Part shown: positions 52,010 to 60,474 of the stretch, piece after piece
Layout: each line of letters begins with the position of its first letter
Numbering within the stretch: position 1 is the stretch's first letter
Assembly: GCF_021117295.1 (NCBI RefSeq)
Contig: NZ_CP088247.1
Location: 3,735,001-3,799,000 of the forward strand
Origin: Methylorubrum sp. B1-46
Lineage (GTDB): Bacteria; Pseudomonadota; Alphaproteobacteria; Rhizobiales; Beijerinckiaceae
DNA length: 64,000 nucleotides
Direction of reading: 5' to 3'
The notes under the pieces: generated by a model
Seen by the model: the letters and a program-made list of their open reading frames with translations, nothing else
What the model was told of the DNA's origin: nothing
Databases searched by the model: none
Made by a program: the position numbers and the translations under genes

Positions 52010-54294
52010 GCGGCCTCTCCGAGTGGGTCGCCCGTCCTTGGGCGAGCGATGACTTCCGTGGTCAGGGAGCGGTACCCGCCGGGCGTGTGGATCAGCATCA
52101 GCAGCGGGAACGCCTGCTCGGTCGCGAGCTTGAGGGCCGTGGCGACATCCTTGGGGGACGGGCCGCTCGTGACGAGGTGGTTGTGCCAGGTGCCGAGCGG
52201 ATAGAGGGAGCCGCCGTTGCGTCCGATCAGCCCGTCGATGAGGTCTGCCAACCCCTCGACCCCGAGCACGAACTCCTCGGCGGAGAACCGGCTGTCCGGC
52301 GGCGCGGGCAGCACGTCCACGACATGGAAGGTGTCGGTCACGCCCGAGTAGCGGCCGACGACGATTCCCCCGGTCTCGCTGCCTGGGCGGGAGGCCACCT
52401 CCCAGGCGATCAGCGCATCGACCCGCGGACTGACGCGGATGCGGGGTCCATCCCCGGAGGCGGCCGGCACCACGTGCCAAGGTAGGATCTCGTGCCGGGT
52501 CCAGCTCTGGCTGAGGCCGTCGTCAGCCCCGATACCGATCAGGATCTCGCCGCGGTCCTCGGGCCAGCCGCCGGCATGCATCCTGCCGAGTGCCACAGCC
52601 ATCGGCGCCGTCATCGCTGACAGGTGCGCGTCGGTCATCGGGAAGGTGAACGACGAGCAACCCTGCCCGATGGCGATGCTGGCAGCGGCGGCCTCGGGCC
52701 CGAACACCGCCGCGGCAACCGCGTCGTCGGTGCCAAGCAGCCTGTACGCCTCGGCGGCCAGGTCCGCCGACGACGGGTTGGCCGAGCGGCCCTCGACGGC
52801 CATGTACGCCACCCGTCCCGCACCCAGCAGGCACGCCTCGACGCATCTCGGCCTCAGCGGGGTGACGACCGGGAGCGAGAGGGCCTCCCGCACCACGAGG
52901 GAACCGGTGGCGTTCACGACGAAGTCCGCGTCGGCACCGAACACGGTTGCGGCTCTGACGGGGTCGGTCGCCGCGAGGGCGACGTCGGCGGTAAGCGCGG
53001 ACAACCCGTCGGAGAAGCCCACCAGACCCTCGGCAAGGAGCGAGGCCTTGCCGCCGCCCTGGTGCTGCTCCCACTTGGTCGCCGGGAAGAGGGCGTGCCG
53101 GGCGAAGTTGTGCGGCCGCATCGGCGCGGCGTCTACCAACCGGGTCGGACCTCGGCCACAACGCATCATGTGCGTCGCGATCTTCGACCCCACGCTGCCG
53201 CAGCCGAGCAGGGTCCACCGTGCTGATCCGGTCGCGTCACCGCCCGAGGCGGTCCGCATCAGGCCCGGCGTGACTTGCTCGTGCGGCCCCGCGAGCCGGA
53301 CGGGTTTCGCGCTTCCCGGCCCGAGTTCGTCGTTGCCCTGCAGTTCGATGAGGTAAGGGCAGATCTCGATGGGCGAGTTGCCCCCGACGAGGTCGTAGGG
53401 CCGGCGCGCGAGCAGGATGACGACGCAGGGCTGCGGGTGCTTGAGGCGCCTGCGTCGCAGGCGTCTTTCCAGCAGGCCGAGCTTGGCCCGGAGGTGCTCG
53501 CCGCAGCCCAGTTCCTCGGTCCGGGCATGCAGGGATGCCATGTCGACGACGGTTTCCGGCAGGTAGCGTCCGGCAATGAACGGCTCGCCGGACGGCGTCC
53601 GGCCGGACCACGCCACGAGCGCGAGGCCGAACCCGTACCGCTCCTCGTTCGAAACCACCTCAACCTGCCAGCGGCAGTCGTCCTCCGACAAGCCGTGCCG
53701 GCTCTCGGACAGGAGCGCGCGATAGGTTTCGGGGCCACCGTCCTCGCGGACAGCCGCGTAGCCGATGCCGTAGCCGTCGCATCCCCCATCCCGGTTCGGG
53801 AGCGAGCGAAGCCAGTCGGCGCCGAGCACGACCACGTCGTGCACGCCATCGCGCCTCGTGATCTCCCAGCCCCCGGCGGGGTCATTGAGGCGCACGAGGG
53901 CGGCCCGCTCGACCCATTCCGCGAGTTGGTCGACGAGCCCGATGACGCCGCGCGATTGCAGGAGTTCGCGTACCGAGCCGAACACGAGGCAGGGTTCGGG
54001 CCGGAAGCTTGGCCCCCGGGGCTGCAGGTGGGGGTGGCTTCGGTCGAAATCCTCGCGAAGGACGATGTACGGCTCGCGCAGCGGATACTCCGGCCAGAAC
54101 GCCATCGTGACCGGCTCGACGGCCCGGACGCCGTTGTCGGAATGGCCCCTCACGCGCCACCGCGAAGGCAGGTTGGCGTCGATCCGTACGGTCGCCATGG
54201 TCGCGCCGGTGCCGGCGTCGACATGGCTCTCGACGCCGCGCACGGATGGGTGCAACCCGATCAGGCGGAGAGCCCGGGCGACGGCCCTCGGCAT
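52006..54294 (-). CDS. E2-E1-JAB triple fusion (prokaryotic ubiquitin-like conjugation protein)
   Basis: 762 residues from ATG 54294, 31 bases after the MBL gene stop. Residues 1-145: UBC/E2-like; the YPLREPYIVL block, then HPHLQPRG and FRPEPCLVF (C102, likely thioester cysteine). Residues about 355-560: ThiF/E1 adenylation domain with LLGCGSVGS (364-369) and DFVVNATGS. C484 (RPRCVEACL) could be its thiol. Residues 630-762: JAB/JAMM isopeptidase with E640 (SETGG), H704, H706 (WHNHLVTSG), S713 and D716, all metal-binding residues kept. So one chain could activate, transfer and remove a small protein. Similar modules are split in CBASS (Cap2/Cap3) and Bil systems. Substrate unknown. Confidence 0.85.
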   Translation of the reverse strand: MPRAVARALRLIGLHPSVRGVESHVDAGTGATMATVRIDANLPSRWRVRGHSDNGVRAVEPVTMAFWPEYPLREPYIVLREDFDRSHPHLQPRGPSFRPEPCLVFGSVRELLQSRGVIGLVDQLAEWVERAALVRLNDPAGGWEITRRDGVHDVVVLGADWLRSLPNRDGGCDGYGIGYAAVREDGGPETYRALLSESRHGLSEDDCRWQVEVVSNEERYGFGLALVAWSGRTPSGEPFIAGRYLPETVVDMASLHARTEELGCGEHLRAKLGLLERRLRRRRLKHPQPCVVILLARRPYDLVGGNSPIEICPYLIELQGNDELGPGSAKPVRLAGPHEQVTPGLMRTASGGDATGSARWTLLGCGSVGSKIATHMMRCGRGPTRLVDAAPMRPHNFARHALFPATKWEQHQGGGKASLLAEGLVGFSDGLSALTADVALAATDPVRAATVFGADADFVVNATGSLVVREALSLPVVTPLRPRCVEACLLGAGRVAYMAVEGRSANPSSADLAAEAYRLLGTDDAVAAAVFGPEAAAASIAIGQGCSSFTFPMTDAHLSAMTAPMAVALGRMHAGGWPEDRGEILIGIGADDGLSQSWTRHEILPWHVVPAASGDGPRIRVSPRVDALIAWEVASRPGSETGGIVVGRYSGVTDTFHVVDVLPAPPDSRFSAEEFVLGVEGLADLIDGLIGRNGGSLYPLGTWHNHLVTSGPSPKDVATALKLATEQAFPLLMLIHTPGGYRSLTTEVIARPRTGDPLGEAA

Positions 54295-54325
54295 CGCCGG
54301 AGGCGACGGCTCCGCCGGGCCTGTC

Positions 54326-55456
54326 TCAGCCGTGCGGGAGGGGGGCGGCCCCGATTCCGGTCGCCACCGCGACCGCCGCAGGGACCGTCGGGCGTTTCGG
54401 CTTGTGCCCCGCATAGGTCACCTCGATCTCGTAAGGGTCGGTGCCGGAACGGTCGGCGATGCAGGTGAAGGTGCCGCCGTGCGGGGCGACGATGGCCTTG
54501 TATTCCCGCTTGGCGCGGATGCAGGGCGGGTCGATGTCGTCGTCCTTGATCGGCTTGCTGCTCGCCAGGACCTCCGCCCCGGACCGCGCTTGCCCGAGGG
54601 CGTCGCGGGCATCCGCGCTGACCTGGGCGTCCTCGCCGTAATCGGACCAGCTGTCCCAGGAGAGCGAGTGCCAACTGCAATGGTGGGGGGCCACGAGGAC
54701 GTCGTATCCCAGGACGTGCTTCCGGGACTTGTTCCGGTCCCAGACCTTCTCCCAGATGCCGACCTCCGCGTCCCCGCCGAACAGGAATCGGGACGCCTCC
54801 GCGTAGCCGTCCGCTTGGAGGGCCAGACCGAGTATGACACTGGAGTTGTTCTTGCTGAGGAACTCGTCCTCGTCGTCGTCGGAGGCCGGCATGGGGGCGA
54901 TGAGCCGCCCCTTGAACCGGCCGTGCGCGCCGCAGATCGTCGAGAACTCCTCGTCGGCCTTCACCAGGATCTGCCGGAGGTCGTCGGTCTTGCCGTCGAC
55001 GTCCTCCCCCAGGATGACGATGCGCTCGCCGTCCGTGCCGATCCCACGCTCGCGGTACCGGCGCACCCGGCGGCGCGCCTCGCAGGCCCACGCATTGGCG
55101 TCGTCGCAGAGCGCGTGATCACGCCCCGCGCGCCTGAAGACGATGGGGCTCGACCACATCTCGCGGATGACGATCTTGTCCAGCGCCTTCGACCACGTCT
55201 CGGGCGGCCCGAGGTGGAAGTGCTCCCGCAGGCCGCGGCAATGGTCCTGGTCGGGATGGGTCAGGAGGAACGCGTCGATGCAGAGCCGGCCGTAGATGTC
55301 CCGCTGCAGCCGTTTGCGCAGTTGGGCGATCACGTCCGGAACGTCGGGTCCGGGCTGCCGGACGTTGATGTCGATCAGAAGCTTGCGTTCGCCCTCCATC
55401 TCAACGAGGTGCATGTCGCCGTTGCCGACGCGGAAATGAACTGTGTTCGCCGTCAT
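54326..55456 (-). CDS. metallo-beta-lactamase-fold hydrolase, ComEC-like
   Basis: 376 residues from ATG 55456. Motif HxDxDH at residues 67-72 (LLTHPDQDHCRG); later FLFGGDAEVG and PHHCSWHS supply further metal ligands, as in ComEC-type soluble MBL proteins that cut nucleic acids or phosphodiesters. No signal or membrane segment. First or second gene of the operon, directly upstream of the E2-E1-JAB gene. Its partnership suggests it is a companion nuclease or cleaves a tag/messenger; this is not shown by sequence. Confidence 0.82.
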   Translation of the reverse strand: MTANTVHFRVGNGDMHLVEMEGERKLLIDINVRQPGPDVPDVIAQLRKRLQRDIYGRLCIDAFLLTHPDQDHCRGLREHFHLGPPETWSKALDKIVIREMWSSPIVFRRAGRDHALCDDANAWACEARRRVRRYRERGIGTDGERIVILGEDVDGKTDDLRQILVKADEEFSTICGAHGRFKGRLIAPMPASDDDEDEFLSKNNSSVILGLALQADGYAEASRFLFGGDAEVGIWEKVWDRNKSRKHVLGYDVLVAPHHCSWHSLSWDSWSDYGEDAQVSADARDALGQARSGAEVLASSKPIKDDDIDPPCIRAKREYKAIVAPHGGTFTCIADRSGTDPYEIEVTYAGHKPKRPTVPAAVAVATGIGAAPLPHG

Positions 55457-55525
55457 GTCAGGTCTCCGGCGCCGCTACCAGGATAGCGCGCCACCGAGTA
55501 CGGTTTCGCCAGGGTTTGCCGCGCG

Positions 55526-55699
55526 TCAGCGCTCCCTGCGCACGCCCTTGAAGGGAGTGCCGTCCTTCTTGCCGTCCATGAAGCGGCCGGTGTCGGCGTC
55601 ACGCTTCGTCCACGTGTCCGTCTTGGGGTTGAAGACCTGGGAGCGGTCGCGAACCATGCCGTTGCGGTGGCCGTCGCCGGCCGGGGGATTCGTTGCCAT
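55526..55699 (-). CDS. 57-residue basic protein at the head of the operon
   Basis: Read on the minus strand from ATG 55699 to TGA 55528-55526. Starts MATNPPAGDGHRNGMVRDRS and ends DGTPFKGVRRER; also contains NPKTDTWTKRDADTGRFMD. The K/R/D/G-rich pattern with clear codon bias suggests a real small gene, and it looks familiar as a widespread short bacterial protein family. It lies 70 bases upstream of the MBL gene. It has no C-terminal GG, so it is not an obvious ubiquitin-like modifier; it could be a substrate, regulator or unrelated. Confidence 0.65.
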   Translation of the reverse strand: MATNPPAGDGHRNGMVRDRSQVFNPKTDTWTKRDADTGRFMDGKKDGTPFKGVRRER

Positions 55700-55882
55700 G
55701 TCGGTGTCCGTGTCGGGGGCCCGCGCGACGGATGCGCGGCCCGGGATGCCTCAGAGCCTGCCCGTGATCCGGGGCCGATGGCGCCGGGACGGCCGGGAAG
55801 CTCTGATGCTCAAGCCCCCGGTCCGAGGTCGCTACAGCGTGCTCCAGTCGGAGTACGCAGGCAACCTCGTGGATTGCTTAAT

Positions 55883-55911
55883 TATCTTGCAAATTGCCGA
55901 TGTGCAAGATA
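55883..55911. promoter_or_regulatory. 9-bp inverted repeat upstream of XRE-ImmA gene
   Basis: TATCTTGCA (55883-55891) and TGCAAGATA (55903-55911) are exact inverted copies 11 bases apart, 21 bases before the ATG at 55933 and within the divergent promoter zone. Typical of a site bound by the XRE domain of the adjacent gene. Confidence 0.55.
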
Positions 55912-55932
55912 CATCCGCGATGGAGGGACACG

Positions 55933-57036
55933 ATGGCATCCGCACCGACCGGCATCCGACTGAAAGCGCTCCGCGAGCAGCGCGGCATGTCGCAGGAGGA
56001 GCTCTCGCGCGTCCTCGGCCTCGACCATCGGCAGTCGCTGCAGCAGATCGAGACCGGCGGGCGGAAGCTGTCGGCCGAGGAACTCGTCGCCGCCGTGCAG
56101 GCGTTCGACGTCCCGCTCGACTATTTCACCAACCCGTTCCTCATCGTCGGCGAGGCGAGGTTCTCCTGGCGCCGCCATTCGCAGACCTCGGTCGCGGAGC
56201 TCGACGCGTTCGAGCGCAAGGCGGGCGAGTGGATCGGCGCGTACCGCGAGCTGGCGGCGGCGACGGGCAGGACGCTCCCGCCTATCGCCCACCGGCTCAA
56301 CTTGACGCGCACGAACAGCTACGAGGACGCGCTTGAGGCCGGCGAGGCGGTGGCGGGTTTCCTCGACCTGGGCCCGGTGCCGTCCGAGCGGCTCGCGGAA
56401 GCCATGCAGGACAAGCTATCGACGCTCGTCCTGATGGTCGACGCAGAGAGGGGCATCTCGGGGGCCGCCTGCCTCGTGCGGAACCTGGGCGCCGTGCTGG
56501 TGAACCGGCTGGAGGCGCCCGGCAGGCGGAACTTCGACCTGGCGCACGAGCTCTTCCACATCCTCACCTGGGACGCGATGCCCCCGGAGCGCCTCGACGA
56601 CGGGCAGGGCACCGGCAACCTGCAGAAGCGCGTCGAGACGATGGCCGAGAAGTTCGCCTCCGCGGTCCTCATGCCGAGGCGGCTCTTCGAGGGCGTGACG
56701 GACGAAGGGCGCAACCCGGACTGGATCAACGTCAGGGCGACCGAGCTCGGCGTCTCGGCGAAGGCGCTCAAGTGGCGCCTGGTCGACCTCGAACGCCTCT
56801 CCCGTTCCGCCGCCCAGGGCTACGAGGACCACCGGCTCGTGAACAACGGCGGGCTGGTCCACAGGGAGCAGGACGTGCCCCTGAAATTCGGCAAGCACTT
56901 CCTGACCGTGGTGGCCGACGCCATCGGGCAGGGACACGTCTCGGTGCGGCGGGCCGCGGCGCTGCTCGACGTCACCATCGACGAGCTCGGGGACCTTTTG
57001 GACGCGCATGGGGTCGAACGCCCGTTCGACATGTGA
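55933..57036 (+). CDS. XRE-family HTH plus ImmA/IrrE metallopeptidase
   Basis: 367 residues from ATG 55933 (GGAGGGA ribosome site). Residues 5-65: XRE helix-turn-helix (IRLKALREQRGMSQEELSRVLGLDHRQSLQQIETGGRKLS). Residues about 170-300: IrrE/ImmA peptidase, FDLAHELFHIL with HELFH (H205, E206, H209), and VETMAEKFASAVLMP for the third ligand. Such proteins repress genes and cleave repressors when DNA damage or phage is sensed. Divergent from the E2-E1-JAB operon and followed by a PIN-like gene 9 bases later. Confidence 0.9.
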   Translation: MASAPTGIRLKALREQRGMSQEELSRVLGLDHRQSLQQIETGGRKLSAEELVAAVQAFDVPLDYFTNPFLIVGEARFSWRRHSQTSVAELDAFERKAGEWIGAYRELAAATGRTLPPIAHRLNLTRTNSYEDALEAGEAVAGFLDLGPVPSERLAEAMQDKLSTLVLMVDAERGISGAACLVRNLGAVLVNRLEAPGRRNFDLAHELFHILTWDAMPPERLDDGQGTGNLQKRVETMAEKFASAVLMPRRLFEGVTDEGRNPDWINVRATELGVSAKALKWRLVDLERLSRSAAQGYEDHRLVNNGGLVHREQDVPLKFGKHFLTVVADAIGQGHVSVRRAAALLDVTIDELGDLLDAHGVERPFDM

Positions 57037-57045
57037 GCCCGCACG

Positions 57046-57579
57046 ATGGCTGTCCATCGCGGCTCGGTCCTCACCGACACCAACACGGTCATCGAGGCGC
57101 ATCGCGTCGGCGCATGGCGGGCGTTGTCCAGCCGCTACCGCCTGGTGACGGTGGCCAAATGCCTGGAGGAGACGCAGACGGGCTTCCAGCGCCGGCGGCC
57201 CGAGGAGAACATCGACCCGACGGTCCTGCGCCCGAGCTTCCATTCAGTCGAGCCGGATGACGCCCTCGCGATCATGAGGTTGCAGCTCGACGGTCCCGGC
57301 GCGCACCTCGACGCCGGCGAGCTCTCGCTGTGGACGCATGCCCTGACGCGGGAGGACGACTGGCTGATCTGCGGGGCCGACGCCGCCAGTATGCGCTTCG
57401 GCTTCGACCAGGGGCACCGAGCTAGGCTTGTCAGCCTCGGCGGCTTGCTGAACGACATCGGCTTCCGGCCCGCGCTTCCGCTCCGCCGTAACTTCGGCAA
57501 GCCGTGGCTCGACGACCTGATCCACCGCCTCGCGATGGAGGGACTCCGGCCGGGACCTGGGCAAGGAAAGCCGGCATGA
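57046..57579 (+). CDS. PIN-like domain protein
   Basis: 177 residues. VLTDTNTVIEA (D11), acidic pair E41/E42, E92 and D112 (CGADAASMRF) fit the PIN layout D-E-E/D-D that binds two metals and cuts RNA. Region ELSLWTHALTREDDWLICGAD is typical of VapC-related chains. It follows the XRE-ImmA gene with no gap, so the pair acts like a regulator/toxin module. Its own antitoxin would be the ImmA protein. RNase function is inferred; its stop overlaps the next start (ATGA). Confidence 0.72.
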   Translation: MAVHRGSVLTDTNTVIEAHRVGAWRALSSRYRLVTVAKCLEETQTGFQRRRPEENIDPTVLRPSFHSVEPDDALAIMRLQLDGPGAHLDAGELSLWTHALTREDDWLICGADAASMRFGFDQGHRARLVSLGGLLNDIGFRPALPLRRNFGKPWLDDLIHRLAMEGLRPGPGQGKPA

Positions 57580-57665
57580 CGGACGCGCACGCACTCGCGC
57601 AAGTCATCGACGACGACATTCCCGTCGGCGACACGCTAACCGTGTGTCAAACAGCGTGGAATGTT
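57576..57665 (+). pseudogene. truncated third gene of the XRE-ImmA-PIN operon
   Basis: An ATG within the PIN-gene stop (ATGA) starts MTDAHALAQVIDDDIPVGDT, then the ISL3 left repeat begins at about 57666. Beyond it the frame simply runs into the element. The rest of the gene was not found beyond the ISL3 elements. Confidence 0.55.
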
Positions 57666-57725
57666 GGTTCATCCGCACTTTCGGTGCTGGCGGGCTTCTG
57701 TGCGGCCAAGCTCTACAGGTCAGCC

Positions 57726-59238
57726 TCAGGCGGCATGCAGGACGCGCTGGCGCAGGAGATCGAATCCGGCGCGGCCGTACATGCTCCGCTTGATCAGCTT
57801 GAGTCGGTTGACCTGTCCCTCGACGGGTCCGTTGCTCCAGGGCTCGACGATGGCCGCGCGTACGGCAGCTTCGTCCTGCCGGAGCCCGGTGACGAAGCCG
57901 CCGAGATCGGTCCTGGCTGCGGCCTCAAGCCAAGGCGTCAGTCCTGCCGGATCTCCTCGGCGCAGGAGTTCGGCGAAGGCCCGCACATCCGCAACGGCTT
58001 GCCTGATTTTCGGGGCCGCGACGCAGAGTGCTTCCGTGAAGGCGCGATCCTCCGGCAACAGCGTCGCTGGATCGCCGGTCAGCCATCGGGTGATGCGTCG
58101 TGTCGAGGGAATCCGGGCGGACACTGGTCGGACCGGCGCCCCTGACCGCTGCCGCGCAGCCCAGCGTCGGACGATGTCGTAGCCGCCCGTGAAGCCCTGG
58201 ACGCGCAGTTCGCGATGGAGAACGGTCGCGCTGCGTTCGCCCTCCTGCCAACGCGTCTCGACGAAGGGAAGATGACGGTCGAGCCAGCTCGGACCTGGGG
58301 CTCGGCGGTAGGGCATGAACCGGCCGGCCCGAACCCAGCGTCGCACGGCGTTGCGGGATGCACCGATACGGCGGGCGATCTCCTTGGTCGGCATGCCCTC
58401 GCCGTGGAAGCGCAAGGCTGTCTCGCAGCGATCGCGCCGCGGGTTGTGCACCACCGACGTTGGCGCGCTCTCCGGCGCATCGCGGCCCTCGGAGGAGACG
58501 TGCACGAGGCGATGCGCCACGTCCCGGATCTCGGACTGGTGCCGCTCGACGATGCCGCGCAGCGCCTCGGAAGCATTGACCAGCAGGTGCCAGCGGTCGG
58601 CGATCTGCGTCGCCGTCGGTGCCCCCGTCCGCGCTGCCTCGGCGTAGGGCCCTGAACGGTCGCGGCTGATGACGGTTACGCTCGGATGGGCAGCGAGCCA
58701 ATCCCGCACCGGTGCCGACGAGCGGCCGGGAAGCAGGTCGATGACACACCGCCGTTCGAGATCGCAGACGATGGTGCCGTAAGATCGGCCGCGCCGCCAA
58801 GCCCAGTCATCGATGCCGACCACGCGCGGTGGCGGAGGCGGAACAAGTCCGCGCCGGCGAATCAGGCGCAGGACGGTGTCGCCGCCCTCCGAGCACCATG
58901 CCGATATCGGTCTGTGTCTCGGCCAACCGTTTGCTGCAGCGCGCCTTGCGCGCAACCAGCCTCGGCACGCGCTCGGCGAAGATCCGCCCTGGGCAGTGGC
59001 TGCAGCGGAAACGGCGCACCTTCAGGCGCCACATCACAGCCCGGTCCTGCCACGGCAGGTCCTTGAGGGTTCGCCAATAGGTGCTGTGCATCCGCGTCGA
59101 GGACCGTCCGCAACCCGGACAGGTAGCATCAACCGTGGTGGTATGAGCGGTGATCAGCAGCCCGCACGGGTCCAGCGTCAGATCATCGACCTGAACACCG
59201 TCCGGGACCGACGGCATCGACGAGTTCGAGATCGGCAT
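57726..59238 (-). pseudogene. ISL3-family transposase, frameshifted
   Basis: N-part from ATG 59238: MPISNSSMPSVPDGVQVDDLTL, then zinc-finger CPGCGRSSTRMHSTYWRTL and FRCSHCPGRIFAERVP, to AETQTDIGMVLGG. C-part in another frame: EGGDTVLRLIRRRGLVPPPPPRVVGIDDWAWRRGRSYGTIVCDLERR, DRWHLLVNASEALRG, EPWSNGPVEGQVNRLKLIKRSMYGRAGFDLLRQRVL. About 15 residues usual in the family are absent at the joint, so an internal deletion broke the frame. DDE residues (D of VIGIDDW, D of ADRWHL, E of EPWSNGPVEG) are still present. Confidence 0.82.
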
Positions 59239-59276
59239 CGTGCTGCCCTCGGGCCACAACGCTGATCAACGCCTGA

Positions 59277-60438
59277 TACCAATCCTCATTGATTAGAACC
59301 CATGTGCCCATTGTCGGAGTCCGATGGACATGATGCGCCAGGGTCGGTCGATGAGGGTGTTCCAAGCGTGGCAGCAGTGGTCGAGGATGTCGGCGTAGGA
59401 TTTGAAGATGCGGTTGCCGAGCCAGTTGTCGCGCAGGAACTGCCACAGGTTCTCGACCGGGTTGAGTTCGGGGGAGCGGGCCGGCAGCGGCAGCAGCGTG
59501 ATGTTGGCCGGCACGACGAGCTTCCGGGTCGTGTGCCAGCCGGCCTGATCGAGCAGCAGCACGGCGTGCGCGCCGGGGGCGACGGCTTGGGCGATCTCGG
59601 CCAGGTGCAGGCCCATCGCCTCGGTGGTGCAGCGGGGCATGACGAGACCGGCGCCCGTTCCCCGTGCCGGGCAGATGGCGCCGAAGATGTAGGTGGAGGC
59701 GGTGCGCTGGTCCTTCGGGGCCGAGGGGCGCGTGCCGCGGCGGGCCCAGCGCCGGGTGATCGTGTTCTTCTGGCCGACGCGGGCCTCGTCGGCGAACCAG
59801 ACCTCTATCGGCTTGCCGCCGACAGCCTGCGCGATCTCTGCCAAGCGGGCGGGGAAGGCTTTTATAAGCCGGGATGGCGTCTGGCTCCTGGGCGTGGTGG
59901 CGCGGGCGGGCGGAGAGCTTACGGTAGCCCATGCCCCGCAGGACCCGGCCCAAGGTCTGCTCGGACACCGATACGCCGTGGTCTTCGAACAGGATCTGGA
60001 CCAGATCGACCAGCCGCCAGCGGACCACCCCGTGCGCGGCCGGCATCGGGCCCTGCTCGACCAGGACACGCAGGGCCTCCCGCCGCTCGGCGTCCAGGCG
60101 CGGGCGAGCGCCGGGGGCCTTGCCATCGATCAGCCCGTCGGGACCGCGCGCGTTGAACGCTATCACCCAGTCCCGCACCGTCTGGAGCCCGACCCCGCCG
60201 AGCGCGGCAGCGGCCGGGCGCGAGCCGCCCGCGTAGATCGCCGACAGGGCCAGCAGGCGCCGCGTCTGTGCGGGATCGGGCGAACTCTTCGCCAAGGCGC
60301 GCAGATCCGCGGCGTCGAAGTCCGGCCGCAGCGGCACCGAAGCAGCCATCCCATCCTCCTGGGGCTCAAAACCCGAGAACAGAATCATCCCTCAGCCGAC
60401 GACGCTACCCCATGAGTCGCGTTCAACGAGGGTTGGTA
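59277..60438. mobile_element. IS630-family element inside ISL3 element 1
   Basis: Flanked by the TA target repeat (59277-59278 and 60437-60438), which is typical for IS630/Tc1-mariner. Terminal inverted repeats CCAATCCTCATTGATTAG (left) and, inward from the right, CCAACCCTCGTTGAACGC. Carries one leftward transposase. Confidence 0.85.
59293..60349 (-). CDS. IS630-family transposase with a +1 frameshift
   Basis: N-part from ATG 60349 (MAASVPLRPDFDAADLRALAK; HTH region ARRLLALSAIYAGGSRPAAAALGGVGLQTVRDW, to RPRHHAQEPDAIPAYK). At about 59860 the phase changes by one at TATAAAAGCC, continuing FPARLAEIAQAVGGKPIEVWFADEARVGQKNTITRRWARRG, VLLLDQAGWHTTRKL, SPELNPVENLWQFLRDNW. These hold the D-D-E residues. 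Either a programmed shift on the A4 run or a one-base insertion. Confidence 0.82.
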
Positions 60439-60474
60439 TGAGCCACCCGCCAGCACCGAAAGTGCGGATGAACC

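Larger units (their letters stand above)
57666..60474. mobile_element. ISL3-family element 1, interrupted by IS630
   Basis: Exact 29-bp inverted repeats 57666-57694 and 60446-60474 (GGTTCATCCGCACTTTCGGT...) bound this element. Inside are a broken leftward ISL3 transposase and an IS630 insertion. Bases outside the ends (left GGAATGTT, right CAATAGGG) are not an 8-bp duplication, so an end was rearranged or it inserted beside element 2. Confidence 0.8.

Noticed and set aside
51218..55456. Calling the operon type II CBASS
   Set aside because: No cGAS/DncV-like CD-NTase motif was seen in the window, and E1, E2 and JAB are on one chain.
55526..55699. Calling the 57-residue protein a ubiquitin-like modifier
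   Set aside because: Its C-terminus is RRER with no GG, and it is too short and too basic for a beta-grasp fold to be assumed.
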